Shown here: positions 25,849 to 33,834 of the stretch, one piece after another
Layout of the letters: every line of letters starts with the position of its first letter
Position numbering within the stretch: position 1 is the first letter of the stretch
Assembly (NCBI RefSeq): GCF_900141705.1
Contig: NZ_FQYM01000015.1
Span: 1-64,000, forward strand
Origin: Fibrobacter sp. UWP2
Lineage (GTDB): Bacteria; Fibrobacterota; Fibrobacteria; Fibrobacterales; Fibrobacteraceae
Direction of reading: 5' to 3'
DNA length: 64,000 bases
Made by a program: the position numbers and the translations under genes
Notes under the pieces: generated by a model
What the model saw: only the letters and a program-made list of their open reading frames with translations
Told to the model about the DNA's origin: nothing
Databases searched by the model: none

Positions 25849-27504
25849 TTACCTCAGCTCAATTTTTTGGATGCGGCCGCCGAGCCTTACCACGTATGCG
25901 CCGGGAGCAAGGTTCTTCACAGCGACTTGCGCAGCATGCCCGCGGGCAACTACCACGCCGTGCAGATTCATCAGGGCGTAATCCGCAACCTGCGAGAATC
26001 GCAATCCATCCACGCGAGAAACCCCGACAATCCGTGCACCGAGATTCTCGGGCACCGCGATCAGCGACGTGGTTTCTACGGAACTGCTCGACACGGCCTC
26101 GCTAGAAGAACTTTCGGCGACAACAGAGCTAGAAGAACCATATGCAGATTCATCGCCCATGTATTCGAACTTGAACGACTGATTCTGCGTCCCGGTCTGT
26201 TTCCACACAACAAGCGGCATGCCCGCCTCCGTAGAGATGTTCAGGACGTCGCCTAGGTATTCACTTGCAGTATCCGCGTACAAACGGTAACCGTCATCCA
26301 CATTAAAGTTCTCGATGACAATGCGATTCTCGGCCTCGACGGTCCTTGCCGTATCAAGCAGGTTTCCCTTGCCGAACGAGAGATACTTCCCCGTTTCGAT
26401 GTTCCTGAGCGTGTAGGTGTAGCCGTCGATTCTCTTGAGCGCCCACAGTTGCGATTCGCTTTCTTCGGAATCCATCTGGATTACTGCGGAAGCCGCATCT
26501 TCGAGACTCAAGCCGCTGTGCCGCGCCTTGATGCGGTAAACGCCATCCCTGATTGGCGCATGGTCAACCTTCTTTACGCCTGCGTCGGTCATGGTGATGT
26601 TCGCGATGGTCGAATCGTTTTCGTAGTAGGCGTAGTCCACGCACAGCGCACGGCGGAAACTGCCGCCAATCGCGCCCGTATGGTATATGTAATACCACTG
26701 GTTATGGAATTCAACGAACGCCTGGTGGCTCGTATTGGAATTCTTGTTGTAGCCGACAATGACCTTGGAATTGGATACGGGCCCCGTCGGACTTTTCATG
26801 GTCGCCTGGCCAATGCGTTCTTCCCAGCCGTAGGCATACGTCAAAAAATAGTAGCCGTTCCTTTTGTGAACGTACGGCGCCTCGGTAAAACTGGGCGGCG
26901 TCACGTTGAACATGTTGCCTTGCAGCTCGACCATGTTTTCCTTGAGCCTGTAGCCCATCACGGCGCCGTTGCCCCAATAAATATAGGCCTGTCCGTCGTC
27001 ATCGATAAAGACGGTCGGGTCGATATCGTAATTCACGCCGCTATTCGCAGCAGTCATGTTGCTGGTAATGAGCGCCTTGCCGATGGCATCCTTGTACGGG
27101 CCGGCCGGATGGTCCGCAACCGCGACACCAACTGCAAAGTCCCTGCCGTCGTGCACGGTCACGTACCAGTAGAACTTGCCGTTCCGTTCGATAGCCTGGC
27201 TCGCCCAGGCACTGCCGCGTGCCCACTTGAACGACTTGATAGAAAGCACGGTCCCGCGATCCACCCAGGTATCCATATCTCCCGAAGAGAATACGTGCCA
27301 GTCGTTCATTATGTAACCTTCGTGACCGGCGGGCGCTTCGTCATGCCCCGTGAAGATATACATGGTATCGTTGTGAACGAGCCCCGCGGGGTCTGCCGTG
27401 AACATTTTTGTGACAACGGGATTGCTTGCGGCAAATGCACCAACGGCAAGCGACAATCCTGCACCTATAAAACCACCCCGAAGGGCGTTTCCCAATCCAT
27501 ACAT
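25849..27504 (-). CDS. Secreted glycoside hydrolase family 43 with ricin-like module
   Basis: 551 residues. Signal peptide, then a five-bladed propeller with the three GH43 acidic residues: Asp38 (FTADPAGLVHND), Asp162 (YDIDPTVFID) and Glu208 (SFTEAPYVHK). Residues about 310-460 look like a ricin-type lectin domain (GVYRIKARHSGLSLED ... QLWALKRI). A poly-Ser linker leads to a tail with VVARGHAAQV and APGAYVVRL. Family members are alpha-L-arabinofuranosidases, beta-xylosidases or galactan exo-enzymes; with GH53 and CE12 nearby an arabinan or arabinogalactan substrate is likely. Ribosome site AGGAG. It is a tandem paralogue of the next gene upstream (similar domain order, 35 nt apart). Confidence 0.88.
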   Translation of the reverse strand: MYGLGNALRGGFIGAGLSLAVGAFAASNPVVTKMFTADPAGLVHNDTMYIFTGHDEAPAGHEGYIMNDWHVFSSGDMDTWVDRGTVLSIKSFKWARGSAWASQAIERNGKFYWYVTVHDGRDFAVGVAVADHPAGPYKDAIGKALITSNMTAANSGVNYDIDPTVFIDDDGQAYIYWGNGAVMGYRLKENMVELQGNMFNVTPPSFTEAPYVHKRNGYYFLTYAYGWEERIGQATMKSPTGPVSNSKVIVGYNKNSNTSHQAFVEFHNQWYYIYHTGAIGGSFRRALCVDYAYYENDSTIANITMTDAGVKKVDHAPIRDGVYRIKARHSGLSLEDAASAVIQMDSEESESQLWALKRIDGYTYTLRNIETGKYLSFGKGNLLDTARTVEAENRIVIENFNVDDGYRLYADTASEYLGDVLNISTEAGMPLVVWKQTGTQNQSFKFEYMGDESAYGSSSSVVAESSSSEAVSSSSVETTSLIAVPENLGARIVGVSRVDGLRFSQVADYALMNLHGVVVARGHAAQVAVKNLAPGAYVVRLGGRIQKIELR

Positions 27505-27539
27505 CCAAACACTCCTGTTTTTAGAATAAGTTAATTCCG

Positions 27540-29150
27540 CTAGAACATCACCCGATACGGAATCCGCCTGTCAAAACTGCGGCCCTTGAGGTCACGGTAA
27601 CCCTTGCGAGCAGGCACCTGCATTCCCTGGCGAGCGGCACGCGGAGCAATCGCGGTAGTTCCACTGCTGGAACTTTCGGGCGCGACTTCGCTGCTCGAAG
27701 AATTTTCGGCGACAACAGAGCTGGAAGACTCCTTGATGCTAGAGGACGATTCCGGTTCAACAGCCGGCGGGGTCGCCTTCGCGAGTTTCACCTTCTGGTT
27801 GTCGGCACCGGTACGCACCCAGGTAATCACAGGCATGCCTGCGTCCTTCGAGACATTCAGCACATCGCCCACAAAGTCGCTGTCGTAATCGCCATACAGG
27901 TAGTAGCCCTTCGCGGCAGAGGCGTTCTCGATGCGGATTTCGCAGGCAGTCGCCGACGTCTTGACGGTATCGAGCAGTGTCTTGGGCGGGCAATAGTAGC
28001 GGCCGGTACCGTAATTCTTGAGCGTGTAATGGCGGGCATTTTTCGCGCTGCGTTCCACGGTCCAGAACTGGTTTGCATCCTTTTCGCTTTCGGGGCGCTG
28101 CACCACGATTCCGTTTTCTTCGACCAGCGACAAGGCGCTGTGCGAAACAGTCAGGCGGTACGTGCCATTTTCCACGAGCGCGTTATTTACTTTGTCTACA
28201 CCCGTGGTAGTGCGCTTGATTTTCTGGATATTCGCATTCTCGTCATAGTACAGGTAGTCGATATTCACGGAGCGGCGGTAGGTCCAGCCACCCGGAGCGT
28301 TCGCACCATGATACATAAAGTACCAGTGGCCGAGATACTTGAAAATCGCCTGGTGGTTCGTCTCGGAATTGTCGAGCTTGTCGTTCAGCACGCCCTTCTG
28401 CGTCCACGGGCCATTCAGGCTTGTGGCCATCGAGTAGTTCGTGGTGGACGGGTAGCCCGAAGCATAACTGAAGTAGTAGTTGCCGCGGTACTTGTGCATC
28501 CAGGGAGCCTCGAAAAAGTCCCTGATCTTAATGTCTTCGGGCGTACTCGCGAGTTCAATCATATTTTCCTTGAGTTTCACGCGACGGCCCGCATTCCACG
28601 AGCCCCAATACATCCAGATATCGTTCCCGTCGTAGAAAATTGCGGGGTCGATATTCAGCGCGACATCGTTCTGGGTATCGTCGGTCACGAGCGCCTTGCC
28701 AATAGCATCCTTCCACGGGCCCGAGGGGTGATCGGCCACCGCGACGCCAATCGCGAAACCCTCATCCTGCTTGATTGTTGCGTGATGTACCGCCACGTAC
28801 CAGTAGAACTTGCCGTTACGGTATTCGCAATGCCCCGCAAAGGCGTTGCCGCTCGCCCACTTGAAGGTGCGCCACGAAAGTACCGCACCGTAGTCATGGT
28901 AGTTTTCCATGTCGTCGGTTACCAGCACGTGCCAGTCGTTCATCAAGAAGAACTTGTTGTTATCCCCCTGAGCGCCCTGCTCGTCGTGGCCCGCAAAAAT
29001 GAACAGGCTGTCGTTGTGCACGAGCGCCGCGGCGTCGGCAGAGTAGAATTTTGTAGTGAGCGGGTTCGCCGCAAGCACGAACGCCGGAAAAAACGCAGCG
29101 CAAAGAGCAGTGCCGCAAAGCAAAGCTTTGTTCAAGAAAGAATATCCCAT
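27540..29150 (-). CDS. Secreted glycoside hydrolase family 43 with ricin-like module (paralogue)
   Basis: 536 residues with the same architecture as the GH43 protein downstream: Asp39 (YSADAAALVHND), Asp168 (LNIDPAIFYD) and Glu214 (DFFEAPWMHK) are the catalytic triad. A ricin-like region (GTYRLTVSHSALSLVEE ... FWTVERS) and SSSS linkers follow. Unlike its paralogue, the C-terminus is basic (AARQGMQVPARKGYRDL ... DRRIPYRVMF) rather than the beta-sandwich tail, so the pair probably has different surface fates. The catalytic-domain differences suggest related but not identical arabino-substrates. First gene of the GH43 operon; a standard promoter lies upstream at 29191-29219. Confidence 0.88.
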   Translation of the reverse strand: MGYSFLNKALLCGTALCAAFFPAFVLAANPLTTKFYSADAAALVHNDSLFIFAGHDEQGAQGDNNKFFLMNDWHVLVTDDMENYHDYGAVLSWRTFKWASGNAFAGHCEYRNGKFYWYVAVHHATIKQDEGFAIGVAVADHPSGPWKDAIGKALVTDDTQNDVALNIDPAIFYDGNDIWMYWGSWNAGRRVKLKENMIELASTPEDIKIRDFFEAPWMHKYRGNYYFSYASGYPSTTNYSMATSLNGPWTQKGVLNDKLDNSETNHQAIFKYLGHWYFMYHGANAPGGWTYRRSVNIDYLYYDENANIQKIKRTTTGVDKVNNALVENGTYRLTVSHSALSLVEENGIVVQRPESEKDANQFWTVERSAKNARHYTLKNYGTGRYYCPPKTLLDTVKTSATACEIRIENASAAKGYYLYGDYDSDFVGDVLNVSKDAGMPVITWVRTGADNQKVKLAKATPPAVEPESSSSIKESSSSVVAENSSSSEVAPESSSSGTTAIAPRAARQGMQVPARKGYRDLKGRSFDRRIPYRVMF

Positions 29151-29190
29151 AATACATCCCTTTTGCAGGTTTTAGTCAACCTACACCTAA

Positions 29191-29219
29191 AATATACCTT
29201 CAAACTAATAAAAAGTCAA
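29191..29219 (-). promoter_or_regulatory. Promoter of the GH43 operon
   Basis: On the minus strand TTGACT (29214-29219), a 17-nt spacer and TATATT (29191-29196) match the vegetative consensus; the predicted start is about 33 nt before the ATG. The rest of the 207-nt gap (29151-29357) is AT-rich with no ORF. Confidence 0.6.
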
Positions 29220-29357
29220 CACTTTTGTTTATTTTTTACTATTTTTAAACATTTTCAACAATTTATAAACATAAAAAGTCCACATTTAGAGACTTGAAGG
29301 ATGAGCCCAAGCGGGGGTTGAATTTGGCGAAGTAATCTAAGTTTTGTTATAGCTCGA

Positions 29358-30620
29358 CTAAAAAACGGCGTTCTTTTGCAGGGCGTAGAACAGCTTGAAC
29401 CAGTCCTCGCCCTGGGCGCCATCGGTAAAGAAGACGTTCTGAATGCCGCCCACCATGTTGTTGTAGCCACCGATAAGAGGATAGCTCGCCTCATCAAGCC
29501 CTTCGGAGCCCTCGAAAGTCCTGCGTTCCAAAAATTCGCCATCCACGTAAATGGTTATTTCGTTTTTAGCAATTGTAAAGGCGTACTGGTGCCAGGCGCC
29601 ATCCAGAATTTCCGCCGTACCAAACACCGCATTGTAATCGCCATCGCGGGTGTTGATGCGGATGTTTATTTTGTTCGTAGCCTCGCGCTGCTGAACAATG
29701 AAGCCGGCGCTATCCTTGTCGGACACGAGAATCCGCGCATAGTTATGCAACTGCTCGGCGGCATCCATGTGGATCCAGAAGGAAACACCCAAGGTAAGGC
29801 TATCCGTAAACGTCTTTTCCATGCCGATAATCCGGCCATCGCCGGTCGTATCCATGACGACCTCGGGCAACCAGTAGGCACGTGCCAGGGGGAGCCCTGT
29901 ATGGTTCGTCAACGCACAGTTGTCAAACGCCTTGAATTCAATGGATCCATTTTTGGTCAAGGCTACCGTTTCCATGAGGCCCCAGTACAAAACGCTGTCG
30001 CCCGCGGCACCAGCAGAGTCCAAGAGGAGGATACTGCCCGCGGCATCGGTGAGGCACGGGTTTTTCAGCGAAGCCGGAAGCCACACAGGAAACGGCATAT
30101 CGGCTAGTTCCGCCGCACTGGCGCCATCGACCGCGGTACCCACGTCAAGGGAAACCGCCTGGGGCTCCTTCATGGGAAGCGCGGCATCGTAGCTCACTTC
30201 GCCTTCGACAGCCACCCATTCCACAGAAACGGAGCGCACTTCGCCCGAGGCGGAGCGGATCTCGACAGAATCGTAGGTACCCACAGGGACATCCACGATC
30301 TCAGCAATGCCTGTCAAAACCTCGACGGAATCCAGCACCTTCTCGAAACCATAGCGCGAAACATAGATGGTGTCGCCCACGGTATCGCTCTCGGTATAGC
30401 TCGCTACCAGCGTGTCGAACGCCGCAGCAGAAAGAGCCGCCGTGGAAATGTACATGCGGGCGAGCCCCTTGTTGCCGGTGTTCGTCTCGATGATTGTCCC
30501 CGCAGTATTCGCGCCAGAAGGAGAATCGCTACAAGCAGCAAACACGACCAGCGACGCGGCGCAGAGAAACATCGCAAAATTCAGCGTGCAGAAAGGCTTC
30601 GTGATAAGTAAACGTTTCAT
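29358..30620 (-). CDS. Lipoprotein with C-terminal LamG-like domain, paired with TIGR02147 regulator
   Basis: 420 residues. The signal peptide ends VFAACSDS (lipobox Cys), so the protein is a lipoprotein. Residues about 45-190 are beta-rich with no recognised family; residues about 225-415 form a concanavalin/LamG-like jelly roll (GVSFWIHMDAAEQLH, RILVSDKDSAGFI, WHQYAFTIAKNEITIYVDGE, YPLIGGYNNM). Such domains bind glycans or proteins. The ATG overlaps the TAA of the upstream regulator by one base (TAATG), so synthesis is coupled. The neighbouring module repeats this arrangement with a different lipoprotein. A carbohydrate-sensing role is inferred from this layout only. Confidence 0.7.
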   Translation of the reverse strand: MKRLLITKPFCTLNFAMFLCAASLVVFAACSDSPSGANTAGTIIETNTGNKGLARMYISTAALSAAAFDTLVASYTESDTVGDTIYVSRYGFEKVLDSVEVLTGIAEIVDVPVGTYDSVEIRSASGEVRSVSVEWVAVEGEVSYDAALPMKEPQAVSLDVGTAVDGASAAELADMPFPVWLPASLKNPCLTDAAGSILLLDSAGAAGDSVLYWGLMETVALTKNGSIEFKAFDNCALTNHTGLPLARAYWLPEVVMDTTGDGRIIGMEKTFTDSLTLGVSFWIHMDAAEQLHNYARILVSDKDSAGFIVQQREATNKINIRINTRDGDYNAVFGTAEILDGAWHQYAFTIAKNEITIYVDGEFLERRTFEGSEGLDEASYPLIGGYNNMVGGIQNVFFTDGAQGEDWFKLFYALQKNAVF

Positions 30621-31462
30621 TATTCGCCCTCCTTCTCGTTCTTGACGTTGCTGAACACGTGGAGGTTGATGTGCTCCACCTCCGTTGCGGCAGCGCGGTC
30701 CTCGCGCACAATCTTGCGGACTTCCTCTTTGAATCTCTCGGTGGCATGCTCAATTTTTTCGCGGCCCCTGCGCGAGACGCTGAAATTGAACGTGGTAAAA
30801 TCCCTGGATTCGCCGTCGGCGGATTCCAGCGCCTGTCGCGAAAGGTCAAGACACTTCATCTGGTACTGGAGCACCATCTTGTCTTTGCACTCGCTCACGG
30901 TGCGGTAGCTTTCGCGGGTCGCCTTCCAAAAGCCTTTGTCGTTCTTGCGGATAAGTTCCATCTTTTTGAGCAGCGCAAGCGATTCGCGAATCTTTTTCTC
31001 CGATACAGGCGGGAACAGCTTTTGCTGCAGTTCCGTAACATCGTCAGCGACGTTCATGGAGTCGAGGGCGTTGAACACCACCACGTTGTACCAGTTGGAG
31101 AATAGTTCGTAGCTTTCGGGTTCCACGATGATTTGCGGGTTCGGATTCAACTTGAGCATGCACTTCATGGCAAGCTCGCGGGCATCCGCCGTCTTTCCCT
31201 GGTCAAAATGCACCATGGCCTCGAAGTAGCGCGCCTCATCGCCCTTGAGCCCAATGACCGCAACAAAGCGCGAGAGCATCTCCTTGGTGATGGCTTTGCC
31301 CTTGAGTACGTCGTTGAAATAGCTGCGCGTGTGCGGCAGCCCCAGCTTGTTGCAGAATTCCGTGCGGGTGAACGTAGGCTCCGAAAGGGCGCGCCGTTCC
31401 TGATATTCCGCCAAAAAGTTCCTGACCTTGGTAAATTCGAATATGTTGACGTACTGGCTCAT
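30620..31462 (-). CDS. TIGR02147-family regulator-like protein
   Basis: 280 residues. The N-terminal NIFEFTKVRNFLAEYQERR followed by an HTH-like segment (FTRTEFCNKLGLPHTRSYFNDVLKG) is the conserved opening of TIGR02147, the second-largest paralogous family of Fibrobacter succinogenes. The centre (YELFSNWYNVVVFNAL) and the C-terminus (FNFSVSRRGREKIEHA) also match. The helix-turn-helix suggests DNA binding; no ligand domain or kinase was recognised. A TATATTTG box lies 4 nt before the ATG, and a TACTAY motif lies 29-47 nt upstream, as in the GH53 operon promoter region. It overlaps the LamG-like lipoprotein gene by one base. Confidence 0.8.
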   Translation of the reverse strand: MSQYVNIFEFTKVRNFLAEYQERRALSEPTFTRTEFCNKLGLPHTRSYFNDVLKGKAITKEMLSRFVAVIGLKGDEARYFEAMVHFDQGKTADARELAMKCMLKLNPNPQIIVEPESYELFSNWYNVVVFNALDSMNVADDVTELQQKLFPPVSEKKIRESLALLKKMELIRKNDKGFWKATRESYRTVSECKDKMVLQYQMKCLDLSRQALESADGESRDFTTFNFSVSRRGREKIEHATERFKEEVRKIVREDRAAATEVEHINLHVFSNVKNEKEGE

Positions 31463-31466
31463 GCCT

Positions 31467-31474
31467 CAAATATA
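31467..31474 (-). promoter_or_regulatory. TAnnTTTG box before TIGR02147 regulator 1
   Basis: On the minus strand TATATTTG lies 4 nt before the ATG at 31462; there is no properly spaced ribosome site. Confidence 0.5.
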
Positions 31475-31490
31475 TAATAATTTTCGCGCA

Positions 31491-31509
31491 GGTAGTACAA
31501 TTTATAGTA
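31491..31509 (-). promoter_or_regulatory. TACTAY motif, copy 3 (regulator promoter)
   Basis: On the minus strand it reads TACTATAAATTGTACTACC: 18 consecutive bases identical to copy 1 at the GH53 operon, 5.8 kb away. It lies about 17 nt upstream of the -7 box, over the expected -35 region, so binding could block or replace -35 recognition. Confidence 0.6.
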
Positions 31510-31559
31510 AAAGCTTGATAAAAAGTCTTTTTTTTCGAGCTACGCACAACAAAGCGCCT

Positions 31560-32822
31560 TTATTGCCGTATTTCTGCGAAGTCCTCGATTCCCAGGCCTT
31601 CAAAGACAATTTCGTCAATTTGCAGGCGGGTGCCACTGTAAATGAACAGGCTAAAGAGGGCAATTTCTGAGGAGACCTCGTCAAAAGGCACATTATAACT
31701 GGCGCTGTCCAGGGACTCCTCACCGGGGCGGAGCACCACCTCGGTCCAATCGTCCGTCGCATTCACCTTCCAGTAGGCCTTGCGGAACTTGTTGTCTTCC
31801 ACTTCTTCGTAATGCTCCAGAGCAAGGCCGAATTCGGCGTCGCCCTTCACCTTGATGCGAATGGCGGTCAGCATACTCAAATCAAAATAGGTGGAATCGG
31901 CGCCCAGGTGCGTCCCCAAGAGTATGCCCCCGTTGTTATCAAGCTCGTATTCCAGCTTAAGAGAAAGCCCTTCAAAGGCATCTGCAGAATCCAGCGCCGC
32001 GACCACGTTCCCCGCCGTATCGGGGAAAATCCAGGTCACGCCGGTAACCGACATCAGGTACCAGCCGTAACCCTTGGAGACCGTCACAAGGTTGTTCACA
32101 TTGTCGCCATCATCAAAGTCCTCGAACAGGAATTCCTTCGACAACGAATCCTCCGCCGAAGCGTCCATAAACGAGACCAACGTGTCGAGGGCCTCCCCCG
32201 CGGCAAGCGAAACCCGGAGCTCCGTAGAATCCGCGACGAGAGTGTAACTGCCCGCAGGCACGTGGGCAAACACGTATTCCGAGCCATGCAATTGCGCGAC
32301 ATATGGCGTTGACGCCAACGAGACCTGAGCCGCCAGCAGCAAAGAATCCGACTCAGCGGAAACGGTTCGCACGCGGATGCTCGACGAAGGCAAAAGCTCT
32401 ATTTCGCAGGCAGCCGCCAGGGGGTCCGGCGTCAGTCCACCTGCAGGCAACTCAAGCGGCGCCCACGCCATGAGCGCGGAATCCGCACCCGAGATGGCTT
32501 CCACAAAACAGCCGCCTAAGCCGCAGAGCGAGTCCAAACTGGCAACCATAAATTCAAAGCGGGCCTCGCCCAGGGAATCCGATTCCACCGCCTGCAAAAG
32601 GTCAGTGCCGTGAGCCACGTAAAGCGCCACGCGGGCCTGTGCCAAGGGGGCATTCTCTGCATTCACCACGCGGATTGCAATACCGTTGGTGGTCTCGCTG
32701 GTGGCACCCGCCGTGCTAGAGGAATCCGAACAAGCTGCAAAAAAGGCTGCGAACAGGAGATACACTCCGAGCTTCGCACGTCGGTATGTCGCGTTAAACA
32801 AGCATCCCGCTAACAACTTCAT
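31560..32822 (-). CDS. Lipoprotein with C-terminal carbohydrate-binding-like domain, paired with second TIGR02147 regulator
   Basis: 420 residues from the ATG at 32822. The signal ends FFAACSDS (lipobox Cys). Two beta-rich segments (IAIRVVNAENAPLAQARVALYV near residue 50; SIRVRTVSAESDSLLLAAQV near residue 150) look like carboxypeptidase-regulatory/Ig-type folds, each with a G-x-Y-x-L strand. Residues about 245-410 (FEDFDDGDNVNNLVT, IRIKVKGDAEFGLALEH, AYWKVNATDDWTEVVL, LQIDEIVFEG) resemble a galactose-binding jelly roll of the CBM11 kind. The ATG overlaps the TGA of the upstream regulator (ATGA). Layout is the same as the preceding module, although the two lipoproteins differ in domains. Confidence 0.7.
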   Translation of the reverse strand: MKLLAGCLFNATYRRAKLGVYLLFAAFFAACSDSSSTAGATSETTNGIAIRVVNAENAPLAQARVALYVAHGTDLLQAVESDSLGEARFEFMVASLDSLCGLGGCFVEAISGADSALMAWAPLELPAGGLTPDPLAAACEIELLPSSSIRVRTVSAESDSLLLAAQVSLASTPYVAQLHGSEYVFAHVPAGSYTLVADSTELRVSLAAGEALDTLVSFMDASAEDSLSKEFLFEDFDDGDNVNNLVTVSKGYGWYLMSVTGVTWIFPDTAGNVVAALDSADAFEGLSLKLEYELDNNGGILLGTHLGADSTYFDLSMLTAIRIKVKGDAEFGLALEHYEEVEDNKFRKAYWKVNATDDWTEVVLRPGEESLDSASYNVPFDEVSSEIALFSLFIYSGTRLQIDEIVFEGLGIEDFAEIRQ

Positions 32823-33670
32823 CGTTCGCATTCCTTTTTCATCATGGGGAACAACTGAAAATTCAACTGGTAAACGCTGTCGCAAACTTCGGAGGGCATG
32901 CCATTCACCACGTTCACAATCTCCTTACGCGCCTCCGCCAAAATACGGCGGACCTTTTGGATTTGCGTCGAATCCATGGCGAGGGTGAGCGTGCTGATGT
33001 CGCGGTTCTCTTTGGGCGTGTTCGAGATGGCCTGCTTCGCAAGTTCCGCGATGCTCCCCTGATACTCGCTAATGCAGGCGCTGCACCAGCGCTCGCCCGT
33101 GCGCACATGGGCAATCGTCGGCACCACGCGGCCGTTCGGCTTCTTGGTCGCAAGCCCAAGCGAAAGCAACGCCTCCACGGCGGCATTCACTTGCGCCGCA
33201 GTAAGCTTCGGGATGCACGCATCACCGAGGGCATCGGCATCCGCCACGCCGCGGTAATCGAACACATCCAGGGCCGAGCGGATCATCGGGTAGTACCACG
33301 TCTGGAAATAACGGTACTGCACCTCGTCGAGCTCGCGGCACGAGGCAGGCCGCATCTTTTGCATGTGTTCAAAGTGTATGCGAATATCGGCATCGGTCTT
33401 CGCCTTGCCATAGGCGACCATCTCGCGGAAGTACTCGCCCTTCGCCTCCTTAAAACGGAAGAAGGCGACAAAGGCCTCCACGGACTTGGACGATATGTGT
33501 CGCTTTTCCTGGATGACCTTCAAAAGGAGGCTTGCGTCCATCTCCACGGCGCAGGCGAACACGCGGTAGCTGAAAGTCGGGTCCAGCGCCTTCTCCATCA
33601 CGTAGAAGGCCTGTAAGAACTTCCGGTAATCCGTAAAGTCAAAGACGTTGATTTTACTTCTCGAAAACAT
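32819..33670 (-). CDS. TIGR02147-family regulator-like protein (second copy)
   Basis: 283 residues from the ATG at 33670, where the family-typical MFSRSKINVFDFTDYRKFLQAFY begins; the frame extends eight codons upstream into a palindrome, which argues against a longer protein. The domain order matches the first copy: HTH-like N-terminus (YRVFACAVEMDASLLLKVIQ), central YFQTWYYPMIRSALDV, C-terminal RDISTLTLAMDSTQIQKVRR, where the conserved Arg-rich helix lies. A GTATAGT / ACTATAC inverted repeat lies 9-29 nt upstream and contains a TATAGT -10-like hexamer, so autoregulation is likely. It is coupled to its lipoprotein by ATGA. Confidence 0.8.
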   Translation of the reverse strand: MFSRSKINVFDFTDYRKFLQAFYVMEKALDPTFSYRVFACAVEMDASLLLKVIQEKRHISSKSVEAFVAFFRFKEAKGEYFREMVAYGKAKTDADIRIHFEHMQKMRPASCRELDEVQYRYFQTWYYPMIRSALDVFDYRGVADADALGDACIPKLTAAQVNAAVEALLSLGLATKKPNGRVVPTIAHVRTGERWCSACISEYQGSIAELAKQAISNTPKENRDISTLTLAMDSTQIQKVRRILAEARKEIVNVVNGMPSEVCDSVYQLNFQLFPMMKKECER

Positions 33671-33678
33671 AGGCGCCC

Positions 33679-33699
33679 GTATAGTTGAGTTCACTATAC
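33679..33699. promoter_or_regulatory. Palindromic operator-like site before TIGR02147 regulator 2
   Basis: A perfect 7-bp inverted repeat, GTATAGT-N7-ACTATAC, ends 8 nt before the regulator start. On the minus strand one arm contains TATAGT, a -10-like hexamer, so the operator and promoter overlap. Confidence 0.55.
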
Positions 33700-33834
33700 A
33701 TTATGAATATAAATAATTGCAGCCCCCGATGCAACAAAAAGTTACATTAGTTGACATTTTTGTCCACACCCGCAAGCAAAACCCTTTGTACTCGCAAACC
33801 TCTAGATATACATTATAGTTATCAAGGAGTCCTT

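Noticed and set aside
26040-26160. Poly-serine codon runs in GH43 and other genes as CRISPR-like or slippage repeats
   Set aside because: The runs encode variable SSSS linkers with mixed codons and no constant repeat-spacer pattern; no CRISPR array was seen anywhere.
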